Source: JBKECP01 sp047974765 (GTDB taxonomy: Bacteria; Pseudomonadota; Gammaproteobacteria; Pseudomonadales; Halieaceae). Taken from it: a stretch of 64,000 nt of DNA. Shown one piece after another: positions 1 to 8,452 of this stretch. Each line of letters opens with the position of its first letter. Position 1 is the stretch's first letter. The position numbers and the translations under genes are program-made. The stretch lies in assembly GCA_047974765.1 (NCBI GenBank), contig JBKECP010000022.1, positions 62,001-126,000 of the forward strand. Direction: 5' to 3'. Under the pieces are notes generated by a model. The model worked only from the letters and a program-made list of their open reading frames with translations, was not told the DNA's origin and did no database searches.

Positions 1-58
1 GTCACGGAATCGCTATTGAAGCGTTGTGTCGCAGCTTGGCTGCGGCTATGGTTCGCCT

Positions 59-1780
59 ATGAATAAGAAGATCCGACAAGTACGTTGTGCTGTTATGGCA
101 GGCTTGCACAAATGGCTGGTATTGTCTGCTTTGTTGTGCAGCTGCGTTTTGCAGGCACGGGAAGCCTGTTTTGTGGCTGAACAGGCGCCGGGCGATGTTT
201 TTCGTTTTCAGCCATCGGCAGCCCACGAAGCTCTGGCTGAAGCGATGCCAGAGGATGCGGTCATCAACTCCCTGCGCTTCCGGCGATTAGCAGTTTTCGA
301 TGAAAGCGATAGCCGTGAAAACAGTACAATTTATCGCTGGGCCAATGATTTTCACTCAGTTACCCGGGAGTGGGTGCTGCGCGAGCAGTTACTGGTGACT
401 GAGGGTGATCGTTATGAACGTCGTCGGCTGGAGGAATCTGAACGGATTCTGCGTCAGCTGAAGTTTATTTATGATGCCCGTGTGCGCCCCTGGCGGCGCT
501 GTGGTGACCGGGTTGATCTGGAGATTGTTACCCGGGATATATGGACTTTTTTGCCCTCGGTGTCGCTTGGCCGCAGTGGAGGGCAGAATGACTGGTCTTT
601 GGGGTTTCGGGATAGCAACTTCCTCGGTACCGGCAAGCAGGTACTAATGGAATATGACAGCGACGATGAGCGCTCAGGCTATACACTGGCCTATACCGAT
701 CCGGCCCTGTTGGGCAGCCGCTGGCGTTTGCGAGCCCGTTATACGGACAACGATGATGGTTATGATCGTAATCTTCGCATCGAACGGCCTTTTTTTTCGA
801 TTTACGAAAATTGGTCGGCAGGTGCTGAGGTCGGGGAGCTGAAGCTGGAGGAAAAGCTCTGGTCGCGCGGGGATGAAACGGCCGAATTTGATCACGAGCT
901 GGATGTTTATCGCCTGTTTGGTGGTGTTGCCGCCAGTCCTGAGCCTGGGCGGCGGGTCAATCGCTGGTTGCTGGGCTATAACTATGAGCGACATAATTTT
1001 GATTTCAGTGATTCCGGCCTGCCACCGGCACAGCTGCCGCAGGACCGCACTTACAGCTATCCCTGGCTGGGCTATCAGTCGGTCGAGGATGAATTTGCCG
1101 AGCTGCATAATTTTGATTATCTGGGGCGCACTGAGGATGTTTTTGTTGGTGAGCGCTATCGCTGGAGTTTTGGTTATTCTACCGAGGGTATGGATGCCAC
1201 CCGTGATCAGATTGCTTTTGAGGGAAACTATGAAAACACCCTGCTGGCAGAGCAACAGCAATTATGGGTGATTGCGTCTACACTTGCTGGCTACTGGACG
1301 CTCGATGATGAATCTTTTGAAAATCTCTGGTGGCAGTTTGAAAGTCGTTATCACCTGAAGCACGGTGAACAATGGGCTTTTTATAGTGGTTTGCGACTGG
1401 ATTATACCGATGGCTTGACCGCCGACCGGCAGCTGGTATTGGGCGGTGACAATGGTTTGCGCGGTTATGATCGCAATTATCAGACAGGTGATCGTTCTTT
1501 CGTGCTCAACCTGGAGGAGCGTTATTATTCCAACTGGCACCCATTTCGCCTGGTGCGGGTGGGGGTGGCCGCTTTTGTTGATATTGGGCGGGCCTGGTAT
1601 GAAAACCGGGATAATGGTTCCAATGGTGATGTGCTGGCCAATGCGGGCTTTGGCTTGCGGCTGAATTCCAGTCGGGCTGAAAAAAGTGCCGTAGTACATG
1701 TGGATCTTGCCTTTCCCTTTGTCAGGGATGACGATGTTGACGATGTACAATTGTTGATTACGGTAAAAGAACGCTTTTGA
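59..1780 (+). CDS. Omp85/TamA-like outer membrane beta-barrel protein (surface antigen D15 family)
   Basis: The mature protein looks like a small Omp85 family member: after a signal peptide (hydrophobic stretch around residues 15-32, ending near LQA) comes one POTRA-like segment (about residues 75-150) and a C-terminal beta-barrel rich in alternating aromatic residues. The conserved barrel signature GLRGY is present near residue 480, and the protein ends in an aromatic residue (ERF), as outer membrane barrels do. Length (573 residues) is shorter than TamA or BamA, with fewer POTRA domains. I chose the ATG at 59 because it puts the basic N-terminus directly before the hydrophobic core; an upstream GTG at 26 is also in frame. 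Substrate is unknown; family members insert or transport outer membrane proteins or lipids. Confidence 0.75.
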   Translation: MNKKIRQVRCAVMAGLHKWLVLSALLCSCVLQAREACFVAEQAPGDVFRFQPSAAHEALAEAMPEDAVINSLRFRRLAVFDESDSRENSTIYRWANDFHSVTREWVLREQLLVTEGDRYERRRLEESERILRQLKFIYDARVRPWRRCGDRVDLEIVTRDIWTFLPSVSLGRSGGQNDWSLGFRDSNFLGTGKQVLMEYDSDDERSGYTLAYTDPALLGSRWRLRARYTDNDDGYDRNLRIERPFFSIYENWSAGAEVGELKLEEKLWSRGDETAEFDHELDVYRLFGGVAASPEPGRRVNRWLLGYNYERHNFDFSDSGLPPAQLPQDRTYSYPWLGYQSVEDEFAELHNFDYLGRTEDVFVGERYRWSFGYSTEGMDATRDQIAFEGNYENTLLAEQQQLWVIASTLAGYWTLDDESFENLWWQFESRYHLKHGEQWAFYSGLRLDYTDGLTADRQLVLGGDNGLRGYDRNYQTGDRSFVLNLEERYYSNWHPFRLVRVGVAAFVDIGRAWYENRDNGSNGDVLANAGFGLRLNSSRAEKSAVVHVDLAFPFVRDDDVDDVQLLITVKERF

Positions 1781-1879
1781 AAGCCAGTGCTATGGTGCTG
1801 CATTTTGCCTGGTGTGGTCCTGGTGGGCAGTTTCAAAAGATACTGGCAGAGCAATAAAACTCGGCAGGGAGACGGGGAT

Positions 1880-3031
1880 ATGCAGCAGTTCACAGAATGG
1901 TTGATCTTTCTGGCCAGTAAAAATGGTTCGGATCTTTATCTCAGCACAGGTGCGCCGCCCTGTGCCAAGTTTGATGGCGTACTGCGGCCTATCGGCAGTG
2001 AAGTGCTGAAACCGGGTGCCATCCGGGCTATTGCCTACGAGCTTATGGATGAAGCTCAGCGCCGGGAGTTTGAGCGTGAACTGGAAATGAATCTGGCAAC
2101 ATCCATCGCCGGTTATGGTCGTTTTCGGGTCAATATTTTTGTGCAACGCAATGAAGTGAGTATTGTTGCCCGTAATATCGTGGCGGATATTCCCAGCTGG
2201 CAATCCCTGCGTCTGCCACCGGTATTGTCGGAGGTTATAATGCGCAAGCGCGGCCTGATCCTGTTTGCCGGAGGTACAGGTTCGGGTAAGTCAACCTCAC
2301 TGGCTTCGTTGATCGATCACCGCAATAGTAACAGTTCGGGGCATATTGTCACCATCGAAGACCCGGTGGAGTATGTGCACAAGCACAAGCGCTCCCTGGT
2401 TAACCAGCGTGAGGTGGGTGTGGATACGCGCAGCTGGCACAGCGCACTTAAAAATACGTTGCGACAGGCACCGGATGTTATTTTTATTGGTGAAATACGC
2501 GACCGGGAAACGATGGAGCATGCCCTGTCTTTTGCCGAAACCGGCCACCTGTGCCTGTCCACATTGCAGGCCAATAATGCGGTTCAGGTAATGGATCGCA
2601 TTATCAACTTTTTTCCTGAACAACGTCGTCCACAGATGTTGATGGAGCTTTCCCTTAATTTGCAGGCCATTGTGTCGCAGCAGTTGGTATCTACAATTGA
2701 TGGCAAGCGTTGTGCCTTGGTTGAAGTTTTACTGGGTACGCCTTCCGTAGCCGATCTTATTCTCACTGGTAAAGTTGATGCTTTTCGGGAAGAAATGGAA
2801 AAATCCGAAGATATTGGTATGAAAACCTTCGATGCGGCTTTGTTTGAACTTTACTGTGAAGGCCTTGTTTCTGAGGATGAGGCTTTGCGAAATGCCGAGA
2901 TGCCGGACATCCTGAGGCCAATTATCAAGTCTTTTGCCGAAGAGCGGGATGCCGGTTCAACGGGCCTGATTGAGTTGCAGATGGATGTCGGTGAGGACTG
3001 GGAGGATGAACAGTGGGAGCGGGGGCACTGA
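1880..3031 (+). CDS. pilU: Twitching motility retraction ATPase PilU
   Basis: PilT/PilU-type secretion ATPase that powers type IV pilus retraction at the inner membrane. The Walker A motif GGTGSGKST lies near residues 130-140, the Walker B region reads VIFIGEIRD, and the His-box region contains ETGHLCLSTLQ. The C-terminus is acidic, as in PilU rather than PilT, and the length (383 residues) matches PilU. The start at 1880 follows a purine-rich ribosome site (GGCAGGGAGACGGGG) and gives the usual N-terminus MQQFTEWL; the frame is open further upstream to 1787 but that stretch does not look coding. pilT is often the upstream partner but is not here; the gene stands alone behind the Omp85-like gene. 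Confidence 0.88.
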   Translation: MQQFTEWLIFLASKNGSDLYLSTGAPPCAKFDGVLRPIGSEVLKPGAIRAIAYELMDEAQRREFERELEMNLATSIAGYGRFRVNIFVQRNEVSIVARNIVADIPSWQSLRLPPVLSEVIMRKRGLILFAGGTGSGKSTSLASLIDHRNSNSSGHIVTIEDPVEYVHKHKRSLVNQREVGVDTRSWHSALKNTLRQAPDVIFIGEIRDRETMEHALSFAETGHLCLSTLQANNAVQVMDRIINFFPEQRRPQMLMELSLNLQAIVSQQLVSTIDGKRCALVEVLLGTPSVADLILTGKVDAFREEMEKSEDIGMKTFDAALFELYCEGLVSEDEALRNAEMPDILRPIIKSFAEERDAGSTGLIELQMDVGEDWEDEQWERGH

Positions 3032-3102
3032 ACGAAAAGTGATACTGTGGCACATTATTACTCAAGATTACTCAAGCGGATTTGTTGTAGACGACCAGTT
3101 AT

Positions 3103-3309
3103 TCAAAATAATTTTGATACTAACAGGATAATAAAAACGGACCACAAAACAAGCAGGATGAACAGCCTTGATCTCTCCGGGGTGCTTTTTTCTTCACCTT
3201 TAAAGACAATGTTTTTTAGCATTATATTGAATGAACCGCAGGCCGGGCAGGCCCCTGTAGGGCCACTTTTTTTGCCCTGATAGCTACAGTCCCTGCATTG
3301 GTAGGTCAT
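3103..3309 (-). CDS. Small zinc-ribbon membrane protein
   Basis: A 68-residue protein with an N-terminal zinc ribbon built on two CxxC pairs (CRDC near residue 5 and CPAC near residue 18) and a single C-terminal transmembrane helix (about residues 48-65). This layout recurs in short gammaproteobacterial proteins of unknown function. I prefer the ATG at 3309; a GTG one codon upstream is also possible. It is convergent with pilU and directly downstream of the decayed VWA gene on the same strand. No function can be assigned; the metal site is inferred from the cysteines. Confidence 0.6.
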   Translation of the reverse strand: MTYQCRDCSYQGKKSGPTGACPACGSFNIMLKNIVFKGEEKSTPERSRLFILLVLWSVFIILLVSKLF

Positions 3310-3313
3310 CACT

Positions 3314-4330
3314 TCAATCCGTTATTTTCAGTAGTTGATCAACAAATTTTTTAAGCTGCACAAGAGTATTGCACTCAGCAACAAAATGACAGGCACTTTG
3401 CAGGCACTTTGATAATGCAGCATCTCTGAGATAGTGCAGCATCTCCGAATTTCCGGTGCCCCAGGTGTGCCGCGGCTCCGGGTTGAGCCAGATAACCCGG
3501 CGACTGCGCTGGTAGATGGAGCGTATAATCTCCAGTTTTGGATCGCCGTTATTATTGCGGGCGTCACCGAGGATAATCACAGTGGTATTGTGATTGATGT
3601 CGTCGAGAGCGAGGCAGGCAAAATCAGGCAGGCTACAAATCGTAGTCGGTGGCGCCACCATAGTTCCGGTTGGCTATTTCAACAGCTTTTTCCAGCTGAT
3701 TTTCCTTGAAAATATCGCTGACTTCTCCCAAATGGCTTGAAAAAGCAAAGGAGCGGATTTTGGGTAATATATATCCTGCAGGCTGTACAGAAACATTGAC
3801 AGAAAGCGGGCGTAGATAGCGACCGAGCCGGATACATCACAAACCGTCAGTACCTGTGCTTTGTCGCGGCGTTGCTGCCGCCAGCAGGTGTGGAACATGA
3901 TGCCATTGTGGGCAATGCCGCGGCGCAGGGTGCGGGCTATATCCAGTTGGCCCCGGCGGTATTTTTTGCCTGCTGGAGTGGCGGGTAGCCAGCTTGTGTG
4001 CCATCTTCCTGATCGGCTCGTAAACATCGTGCATGTGGTGGTGTCCGGGATTACTCATCCGGGTTTTACTCAGCAGTGCATTCATAAACTGCCAGTTGTA
4101 ACCCTGTGTATTGAGCAGGTACTCCCACTCAATCTGCTGCCTGACCTGCTCGCGCAGTAGATCAAGGTAGTGGCGCATCAGAGGCAGCAAAGGGCTGTCG
4201 GTTTTTTCCTGGGCAATCACCGCCCGTCTCAGCACTTCTTCGCCGAGGGCGTCCAGCATCTGTCCGCGCTGGATGAACATGCGGATATTGCTCAGACCCT
4301 CCTTATTACTGCAACCAAGAGCGGCAGTTG
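3314..4330 (-). pseudogene. Decayed VWA-domain (CoxE-like) protein gene
   Basis: Fragments in different frames of the minus strand together spell a von Willebrand factor A protein of the CoxE-like kind. In order they are a helical N-terminal part ending near MAHKLATRH (about 3975), then RRGQLDIARTLRRGI and the MIDAS-like VCDVSGSVA (about 3820-3960). After a frame change RSFAFSSHLGEVSDIFKE runs on to GGATDYDL and a stop (about 3640-3760). After another frame change come LALDDI, VIILGDARNN and VIWLNPEPRHTWGTG. At least three frameshifts are needed, and the last part carries two short tandem duplications (3390-3411 and 3416-3448). The N-terminus is missing and is replaced by a repeat element at 4330-4440. 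Intact homologues usually sit beside a MoxR AAA ATPase, which is absent here. Confidence 0.8.
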
Positions 4331-4440
4331 CCACTGTAGCGCGCTCACCCGCAAGGTGAATGCGACCAAAGACAAAAAGTCCAGTGACTATGCGGCTTTC
4401 AACGACAAAATAAACGCTCAACTGCGGATTCTAGGATCAT
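4330..4440. repeat. Partial copy of a dispersed repeat (family 1), one end only
   Basis: About 110 bases resemble the right half of the element at 8120-8330, by eye about three bases in four. Shared blocks are AAGGTGA..GCGA.CAAAGAC, GCTCAACTGCGGA and the terminal-repeat core. Only the right end is recognisable; the left inverted repeat is not seen. It sits exactly where the N-terminus of the decayed VWA gene should be, so an insertion or recombination event probably truncated that gene. Confidence 0.55.
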
Positions 4441-4587
4441 GTCGCAAGATAATTTATGCGGCAGTGTAACGGTTGGTATTGATGGTCTCCAGCCTGCAAA
4501 TTTGTGTGCTAAGCATTTGTTTATGTACAAATCGTATACAGCTGCTGCCTGCTTTTGAGTATGATACGCCGCTGCCAAGGAGGTGAT

Positions 4588-5226
4588 ATGACAAATACAC
4601 ACAGATTGCTGGCACTTATCCTGATGCTCATTGCCATTGCGCTACTTTATCCGGGAATCACTCAGCCGGTGTTGACGTTAACGGGCACTATTGATAAATC
4701 CGAAATTGCCGGGCTGGGCATCAATATGCTGGCCGGTGGCGATGACGAAAGTACGAACGGACAAACCCGGCAGATGCTGACTTCCTTTTCCCGGTTTCTG
4801 GGGCTTGACAGGGTTGAGGGGCAAATCGAAGTTTACAACACTACTCGTTCTATCTGGGGTACGGTGGATGAGCTGGCCAATACCGGCAATCTTGCTGTGG
4901 CCCTGCTGATTGTTGGTTTTAGTGTGGTTATTCCGTTGTTCAAATTATTGTTGCAGGTTCTGGCGCTACTACCTATTGCCACAAATTACAGTCGCCGGTT
5001 GTTACGATTGAATGCAGTGCTGAGCAAATGGTCGATGACGGATGTGTTTGTTATGGCTCTGCTGGTGTCTTATATGGCGGGCAGAGCGTCAGGTCAGATG
5101 GGTGATATGTTGACCATGAATGCTGAGCTTGAGCAGGGTTTCTGGTACTTTCTTGCCTATTGCCTGTTTTCTATTACCGCCTCTGCTGTTACCCGGATTT
5201 CGACAGACAAGGAGCTGTTGGCCTGA
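4588..5226 (+). CDS. PqiA-like (paraquat-inducible protein A) membrane protein
   Basis: A 212-residue integral membrane protein with a PqiA-type domain. A first transmembrane helix (residues about 5-25) is followed by a periplasmic loop of about 80 residues, then three further helices (about 105-130, 150-170 and 185-205). The loop contains WGTVDELANTGN and the second helix region VIPLFKLLLQ, both characteristic of the family. It has one PqiA module rather than the two in E. coli PqiA, and lacks the zinc-ribbon cysteines. Family members accompany MCE-type lipid transport proteins, but no MCE gene is nearby. The start follows a perfect AGGAGGTGAT ribosome site. Confidence 0.75.
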   Translation: MTNTHRLLALILMLIAIALLYPGITQPVLTLTGTIDKSEIAGLGINMLAGGDDESTNGQTRQMLTSFSRFLGLDRVEGQIEVYNTTRSIWGTVDELANTGNLAVALLIVGFSVVIPLFKLLLQVLALLPIATNYSRRLLRLNAVLSKWSMTDVFVMALLVSYMAGRASGQMGDMLTMNAELEQGFWYFLAYCLFSITASAVTRISTDKELLA

Positions 5227-5248
5227 AGAGGTCTATCGGTGTTCGGTC

Positions 5249-5914
5249 ATGATGAAACACATCTGTCCATTGTGTGCTGCTGAACAGACGGTTTTTTATC
5301 ACCGTGATCGGTGTCGGAATTATTTTCAATGCCGATATTGCCATCTGGTTTTTGTAGCGCCAACGGATTTTTTAAGCATAGAGCAGGAAAAAGCCGAGTA
5401 CGATTTACACCAGAATCAGGTTGATGACCCTGCTTACCGGTGCTTTTTGTCGCGGCTTTACGAGCCCCTGTCAACGCGGCTTGCACCCGGCAGCCAGGGA
5501 CTGGACTTCGGTTGTGGCCCCGGCCCGGCACTGGCGACGATGTTTGAAGAAGCCGGTTATACCATGTCTCTCTACGATATTTTTTACCAGCCTGCCCTGC
5601 GGGTTTTTGAGCGGCGTTATGATTTTATCAGTGCCACAGAGGTGGTTGAACATCTGCACCGCCCTGGACGGGAGTTGGCACGCTTGTGGGATTGTTTGCA
5701 CCCTGGTGGCTGGCTGGGGGTGATGACCAAACTGGTGTGCAATCCGCAGGCCTTCGCTCATTGGCATTATAAGAATGACCTGACCCATGTCAGCTTTTTC
5801 AGTATTGATTGTTGGCAGTGGTGGGCACGACAGCAAAAAGCGCAATTAGTATTTGAAGGTACGGACGTTATTTTATTGCGCAAAATAGCGAACGAAAATT
5901 TTAGAGGCCTTTAA
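5249..5914 (+). CDS. Class I SAM-dependent methyltransferase with N-terminal zinc finger
   Basis: The N-terminus carries two cysteine pairs (CPLC near residue 6 and CRYC near residue 30) that should form a zinc ribbon. A Rossmann methyltransferase follows, with the SAM motif GLDFGCGPG (about residues 80-90), the acidic end of strand 2 (LYDI) and SATEVVEHL, the usual post-motif. The family modifies varied substrates; none can be inferred here. Two tandem ATG codons (5249 and 5252) are possible starts. The gene lies 22 bases after the PqiA-like gene and probably shares its transcript. Its stop overlaps the stop of the convergent TetR gene by four bases. Confidence 0.75.
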   Translation: MMKHICPLCAAEQTVFYHRDRCRNYFQCRYCHLVFVAPTDFLSIEQEKAEYDLHQNQVDDPAYRCFLSRLYEPLSTRLAPGSQGLDFGCGPGPALATMFEEAGYTMSLYDIFYQPALRVFERRYDFISATEVVEHLHRPGRELARLWDCLHPGGWLGVMTKLVCNPQAFAHWHYKNDLTHVSFFSIDCWQWWARQQKAQLVFEGTDVILLRKIANENFRGL

Positions 5915-6573
5915 CCCTCCACTGAGCACTCCAGCATCGAAGTATAAATCTGTTCACAGTCCCGATAGAAGGTCAGCTCCTCATCGCCGAGGTAAGGAGC
6001 AATCATGGTCATCAATTGCAGGACGCCCTGATGGACAATAATTTCCGGTTCTCTGTGGCCATGTACCAGTTGTTCATAATTCAGCCAGAAAGTGAGTGTC
6101 AGGGCCATGTTGTCGACCAGTCCCAGTAGCTGCTGGTCACGGGCATCAATAACCGCCTGTTCCAGCAGTGCTTCGCAGATGGCCAGCAGGGCAGCCCGTT
6201 TAAGTTTGAGCAGGCGTCGAAAACCGCGGGAGATGTCCGGGTAGCGTTGTAGCAGGTTATCCAGATTTTGATAGAGGAAACGGTACTGATACATCTCTTC
6301 AAGTACAACGTAGAGGTAGTACCAGTTTGCCTCCACATTCATGCGATCAAGCGATAGGGGCTTTTCCAGGGGTGCTGCCAGCGTTGAGCCCAGGGCCAGT
6401 TCATATTGCTGAAAAAGCTCAGCGATAATTTCATCTTTGCCCTTGAAGTGGTAGTAGAGATTACCCGGGCTGATCTCCAGTTCATTGGCAATATCAATGG
6501 TGGTGGTATGGGCCTCGCCCGCTTCATTAAAGAGAGAGAGGCTGGTTACCAGTATGCGATCCCGGGTTTTCAC
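5911..6573 (-). CDS. phaD: TetR-family regulator, PhaD-like
   Basis: The helix-turn-helix lies at residues 20-50 (TTIDIANELEISPGNLYYHF followed by KGKDEI), the classic TetR layout, and is followed by an all-helical ligand-binding domain. The N-terminus MKTRDRILVTSLSLFNEAGE resembles PhaD of pseudomonads. PhaD controls phasin genes there in response to PHA metabolism. The position immediately downstream of two phasin genes on the same strand supports that identity. The likely role is control of phasin expression; the effector is unknown. No operator could be picked out with confidence. Confidence 0.72.
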   Translation of the reverse strand: MKTRDRILVTSLSLFNEAGEAHTTTIDIANELEISPGNLYYHFKGKDEIIAELFQQYELALGSTLAAPLEKPLSLDRMNVEANWYYLYVVLEEMYQYRFLYQNLDNLLQRYPDISRGFRRLLKLKRAALLAICEALLEQAVIDARDQQLLGLVDNMALTLTFWLNYEQLVHGHREPEIIVHQGVLQLMTMIAPYLGDEELTFYRDCEQIYTSMLECSVEG

Positions 6574-6585
6574 TGGTTTTTCCAG

Positions 6586-7107
6586 TCAGGGTTGCCTGCT
6601 GCGGGAGCGGCTCTTGGCAGGTGTCTTTGCCTTGGTGGCTTTCTTGCGAGCCGGTATTTTTTTTACCGGTGTTTTGCTGTTTGCACGTTTTTTTATGGAT
6701 GTTTTTTTTGCAGCTGGTTTTTTCCGGGCAGGTTTGGTCATGTCATTAACGATAATGCGCAGCTCTGATACTTCTGTGCTTAGCTGGTCAACTTTATCAC
6801 GCAGTACTTGTAATTCATCACTGTGGGATGAGCGCTGTAAACGGAAGTTCTCGCGGACTCTATTAATACGTTCTTCAACAGAATGTCTGGCTTCCTGACT
6901 GGCTGAAAACGCACTGCGGGCCTCTTCTTCAAGTGCTGCACCGGCCTTGACCAGATCCTTGAACAGCCTGGGAGTTTCTACACCGGCCCTCTCAAGGCGG
7001 TCCTGGGCCTCGTCAACGGCCCGACCGTAAGCGCCGACACCAGCCAGCCAGATATTTTTGGCAAATTCACTTGCCTTGTCGGCAACTTTGTTCTTGTCGT
7101 CTGTCAT
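6586..7107 (-). CDS. Phasin with C-terminal histone-like tail (PhaF-type)
   Basis: A 173-residue granule-associated protein. Residues 8-110 are an amphipathic phasin helix region (FAKNIWLAGVGAYGRAVDEAQ is the conserved phasin core, here split in two: FAKNIWLAGVGAY and GRAVDEAQ). A short heptad-like coiled coil (DELQVLRDKVDQLSTEV) follows, and the last 45 residues are lysine, arginine, alanine and proline rich. That order matches PhaF, which coats PHA granules and contacts DNA through the basic tail. The ATG at 7107 places the core at the N-terminus; an upstream start at 7158 exists but adds non-phasin residues. It lies between another phasin and the PhaD-like gene. Confidence 0.82.
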   Translation of the reverse strand: MTDDKNKVADKASEFAKNIWLAGVGAYGRAVDEAQDRLERAGVETPRLFKDLVKAGAALEEEARSAFSASQEARHSVEERINRVRENFRLQRSSHSDELQVLRDKVDQLSTEVSELRIIVNDMTKPARKKPAAKKTSIKKRANSKTPVKKIPARKKATKAKTPAKSRSRSRQP

Positions 7108-7224
7108 GGTGATTTGTCCACCAATGTTGTCATATCCAGATGATATTAAAGCAGACAAGCATGAATGAGAGGAAGAGCTTTGTGGCTCTATGTTTTTGAC
7201 TGTAAGCAGGCGGTGTTAAAAGTA

Positions 7225-7251
7225 TAAAAAAAAGGGTCACAATGTGACCCC
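7225..7251 (-). terminator. Rho-independent terminator after the upstream phasin
   Basis: On the minus strand the inverted repeat GGGTCAC/GTGACCC (7234-7250) is followed by eight T residues. It lies about 45 bases after the stop of the phasin at 7295-7858, so it should end or attenuate that transcript before the next phasin gene. Confidence 0.85.
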
Positions 7252-7294
7252 TTGCAAAGCTCCCTGAAAGTCAGGGATAAGCGTAACAATCGCC

Positions 7295-7858
7295 TCAGGC
7301 GGCTTTACGGCTGATAGACTGCTTCAGTTCGGCAAAACGTACACGGGCTTCTTCCAGCTTGGCTTCCAGCGTCTTGCGATCGGTCAGGCTGTCCAGAGTT
7401 GGCAGTTCGATATCGTCCAGGGCGTCACGGGCTTCGGCTTCAACTTTCTCGCCGCGCTTGACCAGTTCTTCGTACAGATCGGCAGCCTGGTTGCGACGGG
7501 CTTCAACTCTATCGGCTAGAATGCTGAATTGCTCTTGAGCCTGGTCGAAAGCCATACCGTAAAAGCCCAGGCTGGCCAGGAATGCTTTGCGGCCTGCTTC
7601 CTGGGCGCGCTTGGCAACTTTTTGGGCAGATTTTTCAGCTTCATCAAAAGATTTTTCAGCTTTACGAGCAGCTTTGCGCACGTCACGCTCAACAGCGGCA
7701 GCGCGATTTTCTACTGAACGCATGGTAGAGCGGACGGTGGATTTTTCAGTCGTAGTGCGCTTGGCAGCTGTTTTGCGCTTGGCTGGAGCCTTGCGGGTAG
7801 TTGTTTTGCGCTTGGGTGCACTTGTTTTGGTGGTGGTGCTCTTGATAGCTTCAGCCAT
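7295..7858 (-). CDS. Phasin with N-terminal histone-like tail
   Basis: A 187-residue phasin whose first 45 residues are basic and repetitive (KRKTTTRKAPAKRKTAAKR), followed by a heptad region and the phasin core (RKAFLASLGFYGMAFDQAQ) at about residues 90-110, then a charged helical end. The protein should bind PHA granules, and the basic tail could contact DNA. The basic tail is at the opposite end from that of the neighbouring phasin. It has its own terminator, so it may be more highly expressed than, or separable from, the downstream phasin-phaD pair. The start ATG is preceded by a purine-rich stretch. Confidence 0.82.
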   Translation of the reverse strand: MAEAIKSTTTKTSAPKRKTTTRKAPAKRKTAAKRTTTEKSTVRSTMRSVENRAAAVERDVRKAARKAEKSFDEAEKSAQKVAKRAQEAGRKAFLASLGFYGMAFDQAQEQFSILADRVEARRNQAADLYEELVKRGEKVEAEARDALDDIELPTLDSLTDRKTLEAKLEEARVRFAELKQSISRKAA

Positions 7859-8119
7859 GTTTTCTACTCCAGTCAGTCGGTTTAGGTTGTTGTGTGGGAC
7901 TGTGGTCCCTTCAGGGTGTGAGTAGATTACGCTGGAAAATTAGAATAAACATACTAGAAAACTGTCTACTATTAGGCTGCTCCTTCTGAACACCTTGATT
8001 ATTGCCCTGTAAAGTTGGCGGAACTTGCGAGATTCCTGGGTTTTACAGGGCTTACAGTCAACTTCGTCGACGCAGGAATACCTGTGTGCTGTATTGGCCC
8101 GACAATTTATGTGCCGGGC

Positions 8120-8330
8120 TAATAATCCCAGAATCCGTAGTTGGACGTGCCCAATGGTGCTGTAATTGGTGTGTCAGGTAAGGCGGAGCAACGCTGCCTG
8201 ACGCGCCGAGTGCAGTACCAGTGTGTAGCGTTTTCATCCGGAAGGTGAGTGCGATCAAAGACCAAAATGCCAGTATCCTTACGACTTTCAAGAAGAAAAC
8301 AAGTGCTCAACTGCGGAATCTGGGATAATT
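8120..8330. repeat. MITE-like element, family 1 (full copy)
   Basis: About 211 bases bounded by imperfect inverted repeats of roughly 25 bases. The left end is 8120-8146 with core AATCCCAGAATCCG; the right end is 8305-8330 with core CTGCGGAATCTGGGAT. No transposase is encoded. The right half matches the partial copy at 4330-4440. It fills most of the 594-base space between the phasin promoter region and pckA; the rest shows only the pckA terminator. Confidence 0.6.
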
Positions 8331-8401
8331 GGTGTAATGCAATAAATGCGGTGCCATGAAATAGTGGTGCTGCTCAGTCGACCTGGCTGTAACTATCTAA
8401 T

Positions 8402-8431
8402 AAAAAGGGTTCGCCAGCTGACGAACCCTTT
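8402..8431 (-). terminator. Rho-independent terminator of pckA
   Basis: Inverted repeat AAAGGGTTCG/CGAACCCTTT around the loop CCAGCTGA, followed on the minus strand by a T run (8402-8406). It lies 22 bases after the pckA stop. Confidence 0.85.
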
Positions 8432-8452
8432 AAGTGCGATGTTTTATCTGGC

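Noticed and set aside
674..1261. Long minus-strand open frame opposite the Omp85-like gene
   Set aside because: It is a shadow of a strongly coding plus-strand gene; its translation has no family resemblance and no ribosome site.
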